Below, in pieces: positions 10,556 to 23,475 of a stretch of 64,000 nucleotides of DNA (positions are counted from its first letter, which is position 1; every line of letters starts with the position of its first letter). The stretch is taken from positions 308,254-372,253 of the forward strand of contig JAGFNQ010001192.1 of the NCBI GenBank assembly GCA_024364735.1, in the 5' to 3' direction. A model generated the notes under the pieces. The model had not been told where the DNA came from and did no database searches. It saw only the letters and a list, made by a program, of their open reading frames with translations. The position numbers and the translations under genes are program-made. Origin of the DNA: Boesenbergia rotunda (lineage: Eukaryota; Streptophyta; Magnoliopsida; Zingiberales; Zingiberaceae).

Positions 10556-12065
10556 ATCCCATTCAAAACTTTATAGTCTCTTTCTTTTTATATTGTTGAT
10601 TTATTTGTTCAACTAATCTATTTTGTCCTTGCTAAGCAAAAGCAAGAGAAAATGCTAACTGTAATTGCAGGACTATTCACCCTTCCTCCCCACTAGCCGG
10701 TCTACCTGGACCTACAACATCAAAACGAGTACGAACATGATATGGAACAATAGGTTTGAGCTATTAGTGAACAAATGTAATGGATGGAATTGGTTGTGGA
10801 ATGGATGGCGACGATGTTTGAAAATCACAATAGAAGAAATTCAGTCCAATGTCATTATCAGGCAAACTCGGATATGAAAACTGATGACATAGACAGGAGG
10901 ATGCATATGAAGAGGAGGTTCCTCATAAATGACACAGAGTGATAGTCAAGGAGGATCGCATGCATTGGGAGATGAAAATGAGGACTAGAATCCTTGAGTT
11001 TCATGGCAGTATACAACTTGAGGAGTTTTGATTAATAAGAATTTGACACTACATCGTTCTTTCCAAACATCGAGTTTGGTTGCATATCTCCTACAATCAA
11101 CAAGTTTATAATGTGAGAATAGAAGAGTAATTTTAGACTTTTTTTATTATTTTTGTCGAGTTTGGTACTTAAAATAATTTTGATAATTTCTGTCTTTTAT
11201 ATTTTGAGCATGTTTAGGGCATTTTAGATTTTTTGTATGTTTAAAATTTTTTCCTTTTTACCAAGATTTTTTTTTCTTTTCTTTGTATCTTTAGGGTTTA
11301 GAGTGTATGTAAATAATTATTTGAGGTTTATGTAAAGGAATATTTGGTCAATAATAATTCAATCACACCGTTCTTCTTTCCCTAAAGGTTCGTGTAATTT
11401 TTGGATGTTTATTTCTTAGTATTCTTTTCAATCAACAGGTTTAAAATATTACTTCCGATATGCATGCGTAAATCAATGAAATTGATAGGTATCCGCTGCA
11501 TCAGTTGGTATCAAAATTCGTGCGTGAATCAATAAAGTTTAGAAGATTATTTTCGATATTCATGCATAAATCAACAGATTCAATAGTTTTCTGCCGCATC
11601 ACACCAAGAGGATCATAACGCGTTGACAACGCTTCTGATGATGATATGACTAGTAATTTGAATGTAAGTTTTCTCCACCATAAGGAGAATGATTCAGAAA
11701 AATGGACAATTCACGAAAGCAATTTTAATCTTTTTATTATTTTTACCGAGTTTAGTATTTAAGATATTTTTAATAATTTCTCTTTTATATTTTTGATTTT
11801 TTATATATATTTAGAATTTTTTTCCTTTTTCTAGATTTTTTTAATTTTTTTATCTTAAGATTTAGAGTCTATATAAATAATTATTTGGGTTGATATAAGG
11901 GAGCTTTTATTAATAAGAATTTGCGGTCGCACTGTTTCTTCCTAAACGTCGAGTTTGGTTATTTATCTCTTGGCATTCTGCGAACTCAATAGGATTTAAA
12001 AGATTACTTCCCAATTTTCATATTCGAATCAATAGAATCAATAAATATCTATTGCATCACATTTT
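10556..12065. repeat. AT-rich repeat region with diverged internal duplication
   Basis: Just after the LTR, 10670-10730 again reads like a SIRE LTR tail (ggactattcaccc, ccggtctacc). The block 11030-11600 (taataagaattt, gagtttggttg, ttttttattattttt, atttctgtcttttat) recurs with divergence at 11700-12065. No coding potential beyond chance is seen. Probably decayed retroelement non-coding sequence. Confidence 0.45.
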
Positions 12066-12109
12066 TAACCTTTGTCATGAGATTTTTTAGAACTTTGCTT
12101 AAAGGATTT

Positions 12110-12460
12110 ATTGGTTACGTGGCATCCCTAAAGCTGACTTGAAGGAGGTTGTTCTATTGAAGCCGACTTGAAAGAAGTTGATCTATTGAAGCCAACTTAA
12201 AGTACATCGGTCTATTGAAGTCCGATTTGAAGGAAGCCAACCTCTGACAGACTGAAGAAGACCGACCCAACTTGTAACCAGCCGGTTGAAATTAGTCGAC
12301 CATGATTATTCTACCAAGTCATCACATCTTCGGATCCTATCAAATTCTATTGAAGCCGACCTGAAAGAAATTGGTCTATCAAAATGCAGTCCGAAGAAAG
12401 GCGACATGACAAAGAAGAAAGACCCACCCAACTTGTAACCAGCCAATTGAAATGACTCGA
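12110..12460. repeat. Degenerate minisatellite, about 35 bp unit
   Basis: Repeated TCTATTGAAGCCGACTTGAA-type units, at least five, then a second set around CCAACTTGTAACCAGCC at 12270 and 12430. No coding sense. Confidence 0.6.
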
Positions 12461-12976
12461 CCGTAATCGCATTTCTTGATCTCGGACCACCGGATCTGCA
12501 TTTTCATAAATATTAGAGATTGAAAATTAACGACCACAGACAACACGGGGAGGAGATCTCGAGATATTGGTTTCTGCATGGGCTGCTTGACATTTCTTGC
12601 GATATATCTCTGATATGTCAGTGTTGAAACTTTTGTCAATAAAGTGACACAGCGAAATCACAATGGACTTATAATCCATACATCTTGCTTTTTCTCTGTT
12701 TCCCTGTCTATATTTCGGAGTGTCTGGATTAAACTCGAGTTAAAACCTGAACGAAGCACGATTTAGCCATCTTCAACCGTGCAGACAGGTGACATGGTGA
12801 TGTTGGGAAGCCATCTCCTTTTTATTTTTTTTATTTAATTATTAACAAATACGTAGGGAAAGCAGATTGGACATTTATACCACGCGTCGGATTGTAATTG
12901 GTCCAGTCCCGACGAATCGTGGTCGCAGCTCAACGCCGGATCAGCACTCAATTATTCGCAGTGTTGAGGAAAATCA

Positions 12977-12984
12977 GTTATACC
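12977..12984 (+). promoter_or_regulatory. Possible TATA element of the 108-aa gene
   Basis: gttatacc lies 77 bp before the ATG at 13061; a similar ttatacc is at 12876. Weak matches, listed only because the upstream sequence turns GC-rich and CpG-rich here as in a plant promoter. Confidence 0.25.
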
Positions 12985-13060
12985 ATTCGAACTACACAAA
13001 TCTGCGTCCCCCCACCGACCTACCGATCGACGAGGTAAAGCAGAGACGACGGCGGCGGCG

Positions 13061-13387
13061 ATGGAAGCCCTCTTCTCGCAGCTCTCCTTCCTGGCCGACC
13101 AAGCCCTTCTCGCTGGCGACGACTTCGATCCCTCCAAGATCCACGACCTCCTCGCCCTCTTCGAGCAGGAGGCCTACGGCTCCTGGGCCGCCGCCGAGGC
13201 CGAGCTCCGCAAGGAGGCCGAGTTCCCCATGCGCGAGGCCGAGGACTACCTCCACTCCCTCATGGAGGCCGCCAATAAGACTGGAAAGGCGCCGTCCAAG
13301 AAGTACACCGACGCGGCGATGGCCTCGGCGGTGGCCGCCATGAAATCGGCCTTCGCTTCGTCCACCAAATCCAAGGTCCACCCTTGA
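13061..13387 (+). CDS. Conserved plant protein, 108 aa, acidic-helical, unknown function
   Basis: Single exon, ATG in cggcgatgg context, ending KSKVHP-TGA. The protein starts MEALFSQLSFLADQALLAGD and has DPSKIHDLLALFEQEAYGSW, a Glu/Ala-rich helix, AEDYLHSLMEAANKTGK, then KKYTDAAMASAVAAMKSAF. I recognise the layout (N-terminal MEAL.SQ.SFL.DQAL, LFE.E.Y.SWAA, AEDYL, C-terminal MKSA...KVHP) from a small plant-only family without established biochemistry. Homologues I recall are somewhat longer, with extra helical sequence between AEDYL and the C-terminal segment, so this may be a compact form. No signal peptide or membrane span. GC-rich coding with strong third-position GC, a monocot trait. Larger overlapping frames on both strands lack these motifs. 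Confidence 0.75.
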   Translation: MEALFSQLSFLADQALLAGDDFDPSKIHDLLALFEQEAYGSWAAAEAELRKEAEFPMREAEDYLHSLMEAANKTGKAPSKKYTDAAMASAVAAMKSAFASSTKSKVHP

Positions 13388-14583
13388 CCCGCCTAATCGA
13401 TCGATTAGTATACATATGCTAGATCATGTGAATAAGGAAGGATCTCTGCCTGCCTGCCTGCGCGCCTGTGATCTGCTGGTTAAATTAGGTTAGACTTCGA
13501 TGAGCTAGGAGGAAGAAGAATAAGAGTTTTTTTTTTTTTTTGTTGCTGGATGTGTTTGGCGCTTGCGTGTTGGTTTGTTCCTGGGGGCTTCCACGCACTG
13601 AAGATTCGATGCCAATAATTGATCCATCTTTCTGCTGTTGCTGTTCCCTTGTTTGCATTATTAGGCGGTGCATTCATGCCTCTCCCTCCTTCCCCTTTTG
13701 CCCTCCTCCTCCTCCTCGATCTCGTCGTTTTCTTCGATACGATCGGTCTCGCAAAGCCGAAGCTCAAACCCGAGCGATCGCACACTCCATCGAGGGGTCA
13801 GTCAGCCATTACGTTCGATCGATCGTTCGATCACTGACTTCTCTGCATGCCTGCGTGTGATTTTGGCATTCTTCTTCATCGTTTATTAATTTACTCTACT
13901 CGTTCACCGCTAAAATAATATGCAAAAAAGATATGCCGTGCAACATATAATTGCACACTGGAAGACTACATGATGGATGGGTTGTCATGCGTTGCACAGT
14001 GACTGAGAGGACCACAATCACAATGTTTATTATTAATTAAGTTTGAGCAGATATGCAGCCGAAACACTGCGCCGGAGCTTTTCTATTAATGCAATGCGAA
14101 CGAAGCCATTGCTCAAACCAACACAAATTTTGTCCTCCTTCTCCAGCTCTCTTTAAATGCAAACACCAGTAGTGCTTCATTTGGCGGTGGGAGCTGGGGT
14201 ACTTGCACAGTGCCTGCATTAAATACATTATTCAAACACACTTTCGCAGCGAGAAAGGCGCTCTGGTTCCTGTCAATATTTAATTTATATATTAATTAAT
14301 ATTATAATAAAACAGGTTTGGTCAGAACTCAGAACAGAACAATGAGCTAATTTTTCAGTATGCAGATATTGTCTTTGAAGTTCTTTAAAAAATGTCACAT
14401 CGCGTCAGTTACGCGTTTCTTCTCCTACTTCTTCTTCTTCTTCTTCACTGGCGTTTCAAGAAAAATATTAATGAGTCTGAAGATGATGATGCAAATGATT
14501 TGCATTTAAGCTCTTGATTGAATACTAGCTAGCAGTCAATAACGTTTTTTTTTTGAAGAGCTACGAGATTTACTATAATCACA

Positions 14584-14748
14584 AGAAAGAAAGAAAGAAA
14601 AAAAGAAAGAAAGAAGACGCATGCTTTGGTGTATGCACGGTGAGCTCAATACGGAGAACATCAAAACTAAAGACAAACATGTATAAATCTAACCGAATAA
14701 ATAATTTAAGAAGAAGAAGAGGAAGAAGGAGGAGGAGGAGGAGGAGGA
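14584..14748. repeat. Purine microsatellites (GAAA)n and (AGG/AGA)n
   Basis: GAAA runs at 14584-14616 and AGA/AGG runs at 14709-14748; a CTT run sits nearby at 14425-14447. They generate arginine/lysine-rich false ORFs. Confidence 0.9.
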
Positions 14749-15190
14749 ACATCTATAGTACGTACTGTAAGAATGAAGATAAAGGCTGCAGATAAAGCTA
14801 TACTTTGCCTTGAAAATCTTTGGCCGAAGGGAACTATGAAATGGAGGCAAAAATGTCGGTTAAGGGGAATGAAGCCTGGTCCGAGCTCACTCAGGCACAA
14901 ACTCTGATCGACTCACCTGCATGAAGCAGATTACGTAGACATGTGGTGACCATTGAAGACCTCGAGCCAGACAACATTCCCCATAACCTCACCTCCAAAC
15001 AACGCGCACGCCATCGCCAAGCCTCTTTCTCAGTTTCATCAGATGGAAGATGCTCTGTGACTTGTAGAAGACGAAGAAGCTCAGACGTCGGCATTAAGAG
15101 GAGTGGAAACATAAAGCGGGAGAGCTAGCTAGTCCAGTGCAGCTAGCGAACGCAGCATGAGAGAACAAGTACAAACGCCAGAGCAGAGAC

Positions 15191-15242
15191 GGTCATTTAT
15201 TGCGACACACACAGATTCCTTCGTTCCCGCAATAAATGATCA
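15191..15242. repeat. Short inverted repeat
   Basis: Arms ggtcatttattgcg (15191-15204) and cgcaataaatgatc (15229-15242) pair with one mismatch around a 24-nt loop. Too small and unsupported for a miRNA call. Confidence 0.6.
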
Positions 15243-16386
15243 TCGTGCCGATCGTCCACTGATCAATCAACCAAAACGTCAATTGATTGTTTTTTGTTTT
15301 GTTTTCGGGTGGAGGTAATAAATTGGTTGTCAGTCAATGTGATGTGGAGGGAATACTATATGTATGAAAGTATGAACTCATCACCTGACCTGGGTATATA
15401 TGCATTGGCAGGTAGCTAGCTAGTCGACCTAAAACAATTCCACCGCGCTCCTCCTCCACTTTGTCGTACCTGCTTGCTTCTGCCCGTTAGCTCTTTCTCC
15501 GTCTCTCTCTCTCGTCATCATTAGCTTATTATTATTTCGCCTCCTCTTCGCACGCGTGACGCACACGCACGATAACTCATATCGAGAGGGAAGGAGGTGG
15601 CGGTGGTGCGCGGATAGAGTTACATTGATGGAAGTGAGTTAATGGTGCTACCGGGCACGGAATTGGGAAGTGAATTGAGGAGAGGAGAAAGGGAGTTCCC
15701 GATGTGAAGTAGGAGGGGACCGGAGACTGAGAGCCTCGAGCCGAACAGGTACGGCTGGTGACTCGAAGTCCGATGGCCGGGGAAGGGGTGGGTCGGCGTC
15801 AGTGGCTGTCACCTGCGGGCATGGAGCTGGAGGCAGTAGCTGTACAACTCAATAAATATAAATATTTTTTGTTATATATTTATATTTACTGATCGGTGAT
15901 CGGTAGGTAGCTTGTAACAGACAAGAGAATGCAAGTCAACATGCACTAACTCAGCGTTGCCGCCGGGGCCGTAGCGCGCTCATCGTCACCATCGCCAACT
16001 GTCGATCAACTGCAATCGCCCGACAGAGGTAGTTTGCCACCTGGCTTTAAGCAGTAGTTTGGAAGATAATAGAGAGAATATTTGATTTTTTTTTTTTTAT
16101 AGATAATCGTTCGGAATCAAATGGCATGCATTATCAACAAGCGCCAGTTCCTTCGATGGAATTTAACTAGAATAAGTCGGGAATCATAGAGCGGGCATAA
16201 TGATGCAAGCGTATACAACAGAACCAATTCCAGAAACTCTGGAAACAAAATTATAGTTGCATTGAATAATTTTACCTTTCTGTTACACAACATTTAATTA
16301 TGATTCAACTCGACAAAAAAATGACGTTGAGCAAGATTCAAAATGTTCGGTGACAAGGGCCTTTTTTTATTTTTTATTTTATGAAA

Positions 16387-17311
16387 TTAAGAACAAGATT
16401 TCTTTGACTTGCTGGAAACTTTTGGACGTTCAGTAATTGCCTTTTGGGACGATCCATCTCTGCATGTTGTAGATGATCCTTGGCTTAGTTTAGAAGTCGG
16501 GCCACCGCAGGCTGAGGAAGTGGCAGCTGCTGGAGTAGCAGCATCACGTTTCTCTCCAACTACAGCCCCCCTGAGAACTGATATGGCTTTCTCTAATCTT
16601 TCCTCTTGGCCTATAGCTTGACCTCTCTTTGGTAACCATCTCTCCGGGATCTGGAGATGGACATAGATTCGCTGTATTAAATCCCCTTGGGTGGGTACCA
16701 AGGATTCCACTTCTACTTTCACCATCTGTCGACCTTCAACATGCTTTGAAGTGAAGTCTTCTCTAGGCTCCCCACATTCAACCACCCAGACCAGGAAGTT
16801 GCTTCAACTCAACCATCTCCAAATCAGTGCCAACATAAGTCAGCAAAAGTCCTAATAGCGCCTCAGCATTCCCATAGCTCTTGACAAGTTTCTCATATAA
16901 CTGGAAGGCCTCGTCTTTTCGCCCATGATTGAGCTTGAAATTTGCAGCTTCCTGAATGATCAAATCGACTCTGTTTTTTTTGCAATCATTCTTCCACCAC
17001 TCAGATTGCAGTTTCCAGAAACCCATGAGCTCTTGAAATGCTACCAGCTTTGCAAGAGTGCAAGCATATTTTGCATATCAGGAGCCTTTGACTAGGTTTC
17101 AGCAGAGATCTGAAAATGACCACCAGCAGCAGCAATCTGGACACAAACAAGAAGAACCATTTCCGATTTGTCCAGGAATCTGTTTGCATACTGAATGAAG
17201 ACTTCTTTGCCCTTTCAAAATTTTCTCCCTAACATGCAAAGCAGCTTGAAAGAGTACAGGTGTTACACTATCCAGCAACATATCTGATCGTGCATTGATG
17301 AGTTTTTGAGC
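16387..17311 (-). pseudogene. SRP72-like pseudogene (signal recognition particle 72 kDa subunit), C-terminal half
   Basis: Minus strand from an intron acceptor (tttcag) at 17312 to TAA-side end at 16387. The frames piece together as AQKLINARSDMLLDSVTPVL, VREKILK, then a shifted frame with QYANRFLDKSEMVLL and IAAAGGHFQISAE, then DLIIQEAANFKLNHGRKDEA and YEKLVKSYGNAEALLGLLLT, KQLPGL, KHVEGRQMVKVEV, a YP.KGFNTAN segment in another frame, PERWLPKRG, and a Ser/Lys-rich tail. This is the order of TPR repeats, RNA-binding PERWLPKR region and basic tail of plant SRP72, which with SRP68 binds SRP RNA during cotranslational targeting. At least four frame changes and an internal deletion break it. The retained splice acceptor indicates a genomic, not cDNA-derived, copy. 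No upstream SRP72 exons are found to 23 kb. Confidence 0.8.
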
Positions 17312-20300
17312 CTGAAAGAAACAACTAAACTACTTCCACGACCAAACAAGACGATCTTTACTTGACATTATTTCTTTTACATTTAACAGGAATGTATTAC
17401 CAAAACTAGCAACCACTACTGATGTAAATAATCTAATACCTCCATATTGAACAACCAGAAAATACCTTCCCAGATGGTGCAAACTTGGTCGCTCGAGTTT
17501 TCTTTATGAGTAGCAATCTGGATATTGACGGAAAAGTTATTGTCGATGGGCGATGGCTCAGTGCCATATGCTAACTGATCAAGAGGTTGGATGCAAAACT
17601 AAAAACTGAGGGTTAGATGATCATCATTCCCTTCAATGTAAGGTCCAAGTCTATCATGATAATTAACATTATGATATCTGAGAACTTGATGCATATAATC
17701 CATCTGGTGTATGGCTATTTTCAAGGATACAAAATAAAAATATTTGTGTACTGAAATTTCAGCTTTAAAATAATTGTGGACTATGATTCAACTTTAATTT
17801 ATTGTAACCTAATCATTACTCTTAAGATGGGGAAAAACGTTGGTTGCGATTTTGTAGCAACATGAGCAAGCCAAGCAAAATCCATTGTAATTTGTAATAA
17901 AACGAGAAACAATGATGAACAAGGGATAAACACATTACTAGAAAATAGAGTGTAAATATATTTGCCAACAAATTTAAGAAAACTATTTTTTCAATAGTAA
18001 CTATTGGTCTTACCAACAAAACACCAACACTCAATTGCTGAAATGGTATTGTTGCAAATGAGCAATTCTACTCTTGATGTTGCTCTGGTTTGTTAGTGTG
18101 CCATCATGTTTATGGGAAATGCACCGACCAATGTTATTATGCTACTAAATTTGAGGTCATTGGACGAGATGGTCATCTTTTCCCCATTATTCTGCAGTTC
18201 TCATTTATGTGTACGAAATTGAATCAACAAAATGATGTAATTTACCTTGTAGGATGTTTATCCTTTGAAGTACTTGCAAAGATATGAATCCAGCAACATA
18301 GATACTAATAACATAACTTTTTTTTTTATTTATACTTACAGTTTTGGCAAAGGGAGGCAACGAGCTTGAGGCAACAATTGCATAAATTGCAAGAAACTCA
18401 CACTTATGCTCACATAGCCTACAGAACATCAAGCATGATTGCTTAAAGGCTTCTTGAAGCATTCATGACAGAAAAATGAAGAAAAATAATTCTAGCAAAT
18501 ATAATTACAAAAGTTCATAATCGCATTGAGCAAAGGAGAAAATGCATCTATTGAGAAAATAAACAAATTGAGACTTTATGGTTGTTAATCATCCAAATCT
18601 GGTTTCGATGTTGGCTGTCAGATGGCCAACAATGAAAAATATTAACACACCAACCTATACTTTCATCAGATACCAAAAATCCAAATATTATATCTATAAG
18701 CTTTGGTGATGTAAAAAAATTGCCAACCACATCAATTTTTGCATCACAGAGCATACAATCCAGTCAACTCAACGATCTACATTTCTAAACTGCATAGTTT
18801 TTAACATCTTAAGAAACAAGTTTCTATAACCTACCAATACTAAATAACTATAATCTCAATCTAACTTCTTAGTTGTTATTCTCTTCTTCAGAACATGGAT
18901 CTCAGTCCGTGACAAAAATAACAACATAACCTTATACACATAGCTCCAGGCAGCCAAGGCGAACAATAGGATTGTTGAATCAAGTTGTTAGGTGCACTGT
19001 TAATTTTTCCCCCCTAGACATCTCTGCTGCAGTAGTTAGAGGTTTTGCACGACTTGAGAGTTCTATGTCCACTTCTTGTTGTTTACTTTCTCGCATTTTC
19101 TTTTATGTTTATGAAATCTGTTTGTATGTTTCCACATTAGACGTTATAATTAGTTGGATTATGTTTCAATTGCTTCCGTTCTAAAAAAGTATTGTTGTTT
19201 AATTATTAAACTCGGTGTGCATGGATGTGTTAAATGACATCTCGATGGCTTTGTCTTATTGTTTGGTAAGAGCCTAAGGGGGGGTGTTTTGTTGGCAAGG
19301 GTGACTCTCCCTAGTCTTGGGAAGGGTCCTCATTTGAGGATGCCAACATAAATCTTATCTGTGAAAAATTATATGACTGACAATATTCATATTTTCTATA
19401 AAAAAAATTATTTTCATTGCCTAATATTTTCTTTATTCTCTAGCATCAGAGCTCTGCATTTAAAAAAAAAGAGAGAATAACACAGATCTAATTGCTACAA
19501 CAATAACCATGTCCAACATGTAGCAAAGTATAATCTGCTAACTAACAATCAAACTGAGGGTTCTTTTGAATTGGATAAGAAGTTCTTAGTAATCTAAAAT
19601 GAAATATGGAAAGTAATTTAAAATAAAGTTAGGGAAAATAAATTGTTATTACATTTGCAAATATTAAATCAAAGTGCTAAAAGAAACATGCAAGGGTTTG
19701 AGTTTCTCACGGGTAGAATTTCTCACAAGTTATGCAAGTAGAGCTTCTCACAAATTATGTGGCTGCTACCTCGAGCTAGTTGCCTTCTTTTGCATTAACT
19801 AATGAAACAAACTGCGAGTTAGTGTATCTCATTACCTTATGGGCAAAGAGGTTAAGATAATGTAAGAAAACATTTGTTGAAATGGACAATTAAATAAATT
19901 AAATAAAAGTAATTGGGATGTTCAGCCAAAAGGAGAATAAAAGAGAAAATCTGTAAGTACCAAATTGAGAAGCAATAAACAATGACATGAAACAGTGATC
20001 CATGAAATTTAGATAAGAAAAATAAGTGTAGATATATATGTGAGTGTGTGTACATCAATGTAAATGTTCGTGGAAATAATTTCAAATATGTGTTTCTGTT
20101 TATTGATTCACATTATTCTTGTTTCCTTTTGAAATTGTTCTGATTACCAAATAATATCCAAGTTCAGAAGTAATCAATTAGTAATGTGCACATTTGAATG
20201 CTAGTCATGAGTTTCACAACAACGGAGACAAATTTTAATAACAGTCTGACATTGAATTTCATGTAACGATCCAGTGTGCACATAAAAGCAACTCGATCTA

Positions 20301-20461
20301 ACAACTTCTATCAGTGAGTGATAGATGAGCCAGCTAGAAGTCCAATTTCGTGAAATAGCTGGCTTAACAATCTAGATGTAAAATAAATGAATTAAACTGC
20401 TACACCAAGCTAGTATAATGATGGACTTTCATAGTCTACAATTCCATAAAACTAAGTATAT

Positions 20462-20868
20462 CAGTTGTTATGCTTAAATAGAGATACGTGATTAGGATTA
20501 GAGAAAAGGATGGTGATACACATTCCTACAAGAAGAAAGGTAAGGCAAGGCAGGGTGGAGAAAGATACACATTCCTCTTTACCATCCCTATCCAATGGAA
20601 CAAAAGAATGGGCCAAAATGAGAAGAAAAAAAAGTAACTCCTGCAAGTTTATTAGTGTCATGTTTTACAATTTTACATGCTAAAATAGAGGTGTGCAGTT
20701 AGGATTAGAAAAGGGATGGTGAATCAGCTTCCCATCCATTGTAGTAATAAGGTGAGGTGTGGCAAGATGGAGAAAGATACATATTTCTATTTCCATCCCT
20801 AGCCAATGGAGCAAAAGGAATAGGTTGAAATGAGAAAAAAATGTGCTAAAAGTTCATTAGTGTCTTGC
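20462..20868. repeat. Diverged tandem duplication, about 210 bp
   Basis: Both units share taggattagaraaagg, gtggagaaagatacaYatt, ccatccctaKccaatggaRc and ttYattagtgtc in the same order, offset about 213 bp, with many substitutions. Confidence 0.7.
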
Positions 20869-22120
20869 ATCAATGGATTGCATAACACAAGTGAGACTCT
20901 GCCAAACTTGTGAACTCGTTGGGCAAGAGAACGTTAACCGATCTCATGGATAACTAGTGCTTGTTGGAAAATGAGAGTATACAAAATCTCATTCAAGTTG
21001 AAGGCTTTGATAGAATAAACATTGATGACACTGCAATATGATTGCGGTAAAAATCATTACCAATTAGTGCATGCAACTTCCTCCATATCCTTAACTAAGT
21101 CGATCTTCCCACCAGTGTTTCAGGAACCTACTTCTGACTTGATTAACTACCATTACACACATCACATACTCTTTAAATAGACTACAAGACATGAATACTT
21201 CACTCATTCCTGAATATGTCAAATTCAAGTACTAATTCAACCAATATTACTCATATACAAGTACAAATACCCAACCAGCATGTGGATCCATGTGATGGAC
21301 ATAGATGATTCTAAAAGTAAAATTTTTACACACATGATTGATAGGGATTTCAGTGTTCTGAGTGTTAGTATCTTACATAAGTATGTGGAGTAGACGAGAA
21401 GAGTCTAAGTATTACGATATCACACCACAATGTAATATGCTATTTCCTCAAACGCCCATGAAAATTAAAGATATATACAAAATAATAGGTTTATAATAGA
21501 TTTGTATGCAAGGTAGCAGGAAGTATGTGCAATTTCTCTGTACTACTGCCCACCTCACTTATGAACAACTTTTTCTAATACAACTAGGTAGTAGGCAGTT
21601 CCCCATTAAATGGATTGGTTTGGTACCACTGAACTGAAGTGGGACAAATTGTCATTCCTATTCAATAGTATTTGGAATAAAATCACACAAACAAGGTAAG
21701 CACAATTAAAATTCTTGATTGACAAATTATTTATTTATAATTCACTGTGTGCATCAAAAACCTATAAAAGATTCCCAAGAATAAGCTAGCTATAATGATC
21801 ATTGTAAAGTGCCAAGTAATCATGAACAAAAAACAGTTTGACAAAAGATGCATCAACACAAGCCTCTAGAACTATCTCGATCAAATTTGCTACATTTATC
21901 TATGTCCATGAATCATTTTTTTGTGACTTCCAAATTGTGAATTCTAGCACACCATGAATAGCAAAGTTCAAGAAAACGGTTTTTTTTTTAATCTTGCTTG
22001 GAATAATGTTTGCATCTTAAAATATATAAAACAATATTTTTATTTAATACCATCATATTTATTAAACGATATGAATGAGGATGTAACTCATCTCTTCTAC
22101 CAAGAATAAGATAGCACAGT

Positions 22121-22310
22121 TTTTTATGATTCAATAAGTGCATGGAAGAACAATATTATCAAATCAAATGTTTTATGCATGTAAGAAACTAAACTTATTG
22201 ACAGTATTAAGATTCTTTTTATGATTCAATAAGTGCATGGAAGAACAATATTATCAAATCAAATGTTTTATGCATGTAAGAAACTAAACTTATTGACAGT
22301 ATTAAGATTC
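22121..22310. repeat. Perfect 95-bp tandem duplication
   Basis: 22121-22215 and 22216-22310 appear identical by eye across all 95 bases, in otherwise single-copy-looking sequence. A very recent event, or an assembly artefact. Confidence 0.9.
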
Positions 22311-23369
22311 AACAAGAAATATTAGGAAAGAAAGACATAATACAAAATAGAGATCCTGCTGAACTTCACCAACCCCTCATAACAACAATCAGATTGACTA
22401 ACTGATTAACTTTTAAAAATCAGTAGCAGTACAATTTTATCAGTCAAATGAAACCTAAAGAACAATTTGTTGCTAAATTTACATGGTTGTGGTGCTAGAA
22501 ATGTTTAAATAAACTATCGGATGAGCTATAATAAGGCACGACTCATTGGAAAGCACCAAGTGATTATGTTATGATGCACATGAAATCAGGAGCACATCAT
22601 TGGCTTAAGAGAAGGAACTGACTAGATTATTGCATGTTTTATTACAATAAACATGCTTTGTATAACAATGGAAAACTTTGGACATCTAAGCATATTCAAT
22701 GTTGGAGCTTTTAGAAACCATAGTATAAGGCCTAGAAGAAACGAACGAACAATCAGTTAACACAACAGATCGAGATAGCACCCGTATATAACTAGCGATG
22801 CCACCAGATCTTTAAGTTATTCACCCAGTATGACGTCCTAACCTCAGTCTAGATCTCGATACTACGAGACAAGAATTCTCGTAAGTTCAATAAGAAGAAG
22901 AAAAAAGCAATCCAAGGTTCGGTGGCAGCTGGAAACAGTTCAAAGTGTGGAAAATCAAAACTATTTGCCACCAACTTGTATATGATAAGATCAATGGTCA
23001 TTTCTCAACTTCCACTCGTCGTATTAAGATAAGGTACAAAACTGATACAGTACTCCCGAACAGCTTGCTTCGGCTTCAGTTAGCCTCGAGCACACAAACT
23101 CTTGACTTTATCACAGAATACATAGCCAGACAACAGCGACAGACTCCTCGCATCACAAACACCGATCTAACGCCCTAGTGAATGAGAAAGCTCGTACATT
23201 CACAGGTCAACGGAGATTTTAGGAATTCCGCAAACCACGAACCATTGCAAATACCAAAAAGAAATTGAAAACTGGAAACGATAGCGAAAAACCTACAGAA
23301 ATCAACCCTGAAACAGAACCCGACTCCATCAGACTCGGAAAAAAGGCAACCCATATTTGCTAAAATCAC

Positions 23370-23475
23370 CTGAAATCCCATTCGCCTGTCGGTGCACCAG
23401 CGAAACCCTCTCGCGCCTGCTCTTCCCTGGCGGAGGAAGCAAGCGGGATAATTATTAGGGCGGAGATCAGAACAC
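23370..23475 (-). other. Possible 5' leader exon of a minus-strand transcript
   Basis: GC-rich segment on the minus strand ending at a GT donor (ttcag|gtgatt, boundary at 23370/23369), following CpG-rich sequence at 23480-23900 that looks like a promoter. A short ATG (MGFQ) precedes the donor. No downstream coding exon could be matched, apart from the distant SRP72 pseudogene. Confidence 0.3.

Larger units (their letters stand above)
13388..16386. other. Intergenic region, no gene supported
   Basis: Contains the 3' UTR of the 108-aa gene (to about 13900), simple repeats, and a GC-richer CpG patch at 15420-16010 that could be an inactive promoter. Open frames here are short and unsupported. 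A 14-bp inverted repeat is at 15191-15242. Confidence 0.45.
17312..23369. other. Six-kilobase AT-rich stretch, no gene recognised
   Basis: May be decayed intron or intergenic sequence linked to the SRP72 copy and to the exon-like segment at 23370. I searched by eye for SRP72 N-terminal TPR motifs and found none. Holds two clear tandem duplications, listed separately. Short frames are not supported. Confidence 0.4.

Noticed and set aside
12867..13381. Large overlapping ORFs on both strands across the 108-aa gene (158 and 129 codons)
   Set aside because: Arg/Pro- or Gly/Leu-rich translations typical of GC-rich shadow frames; only the 13061-13387 frame has conserved motifs.
14553..14900. Arg/Lys-rich and Ser/Pro-rich ORFs
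   Set aside because: Translations of GAAA and AGG microsatellites.
15191..15242. miRNA precursor
   Set aside because: 14-bp arms with one mismatch and a 24-nt loop are too short for a plant miRNA hairpin.
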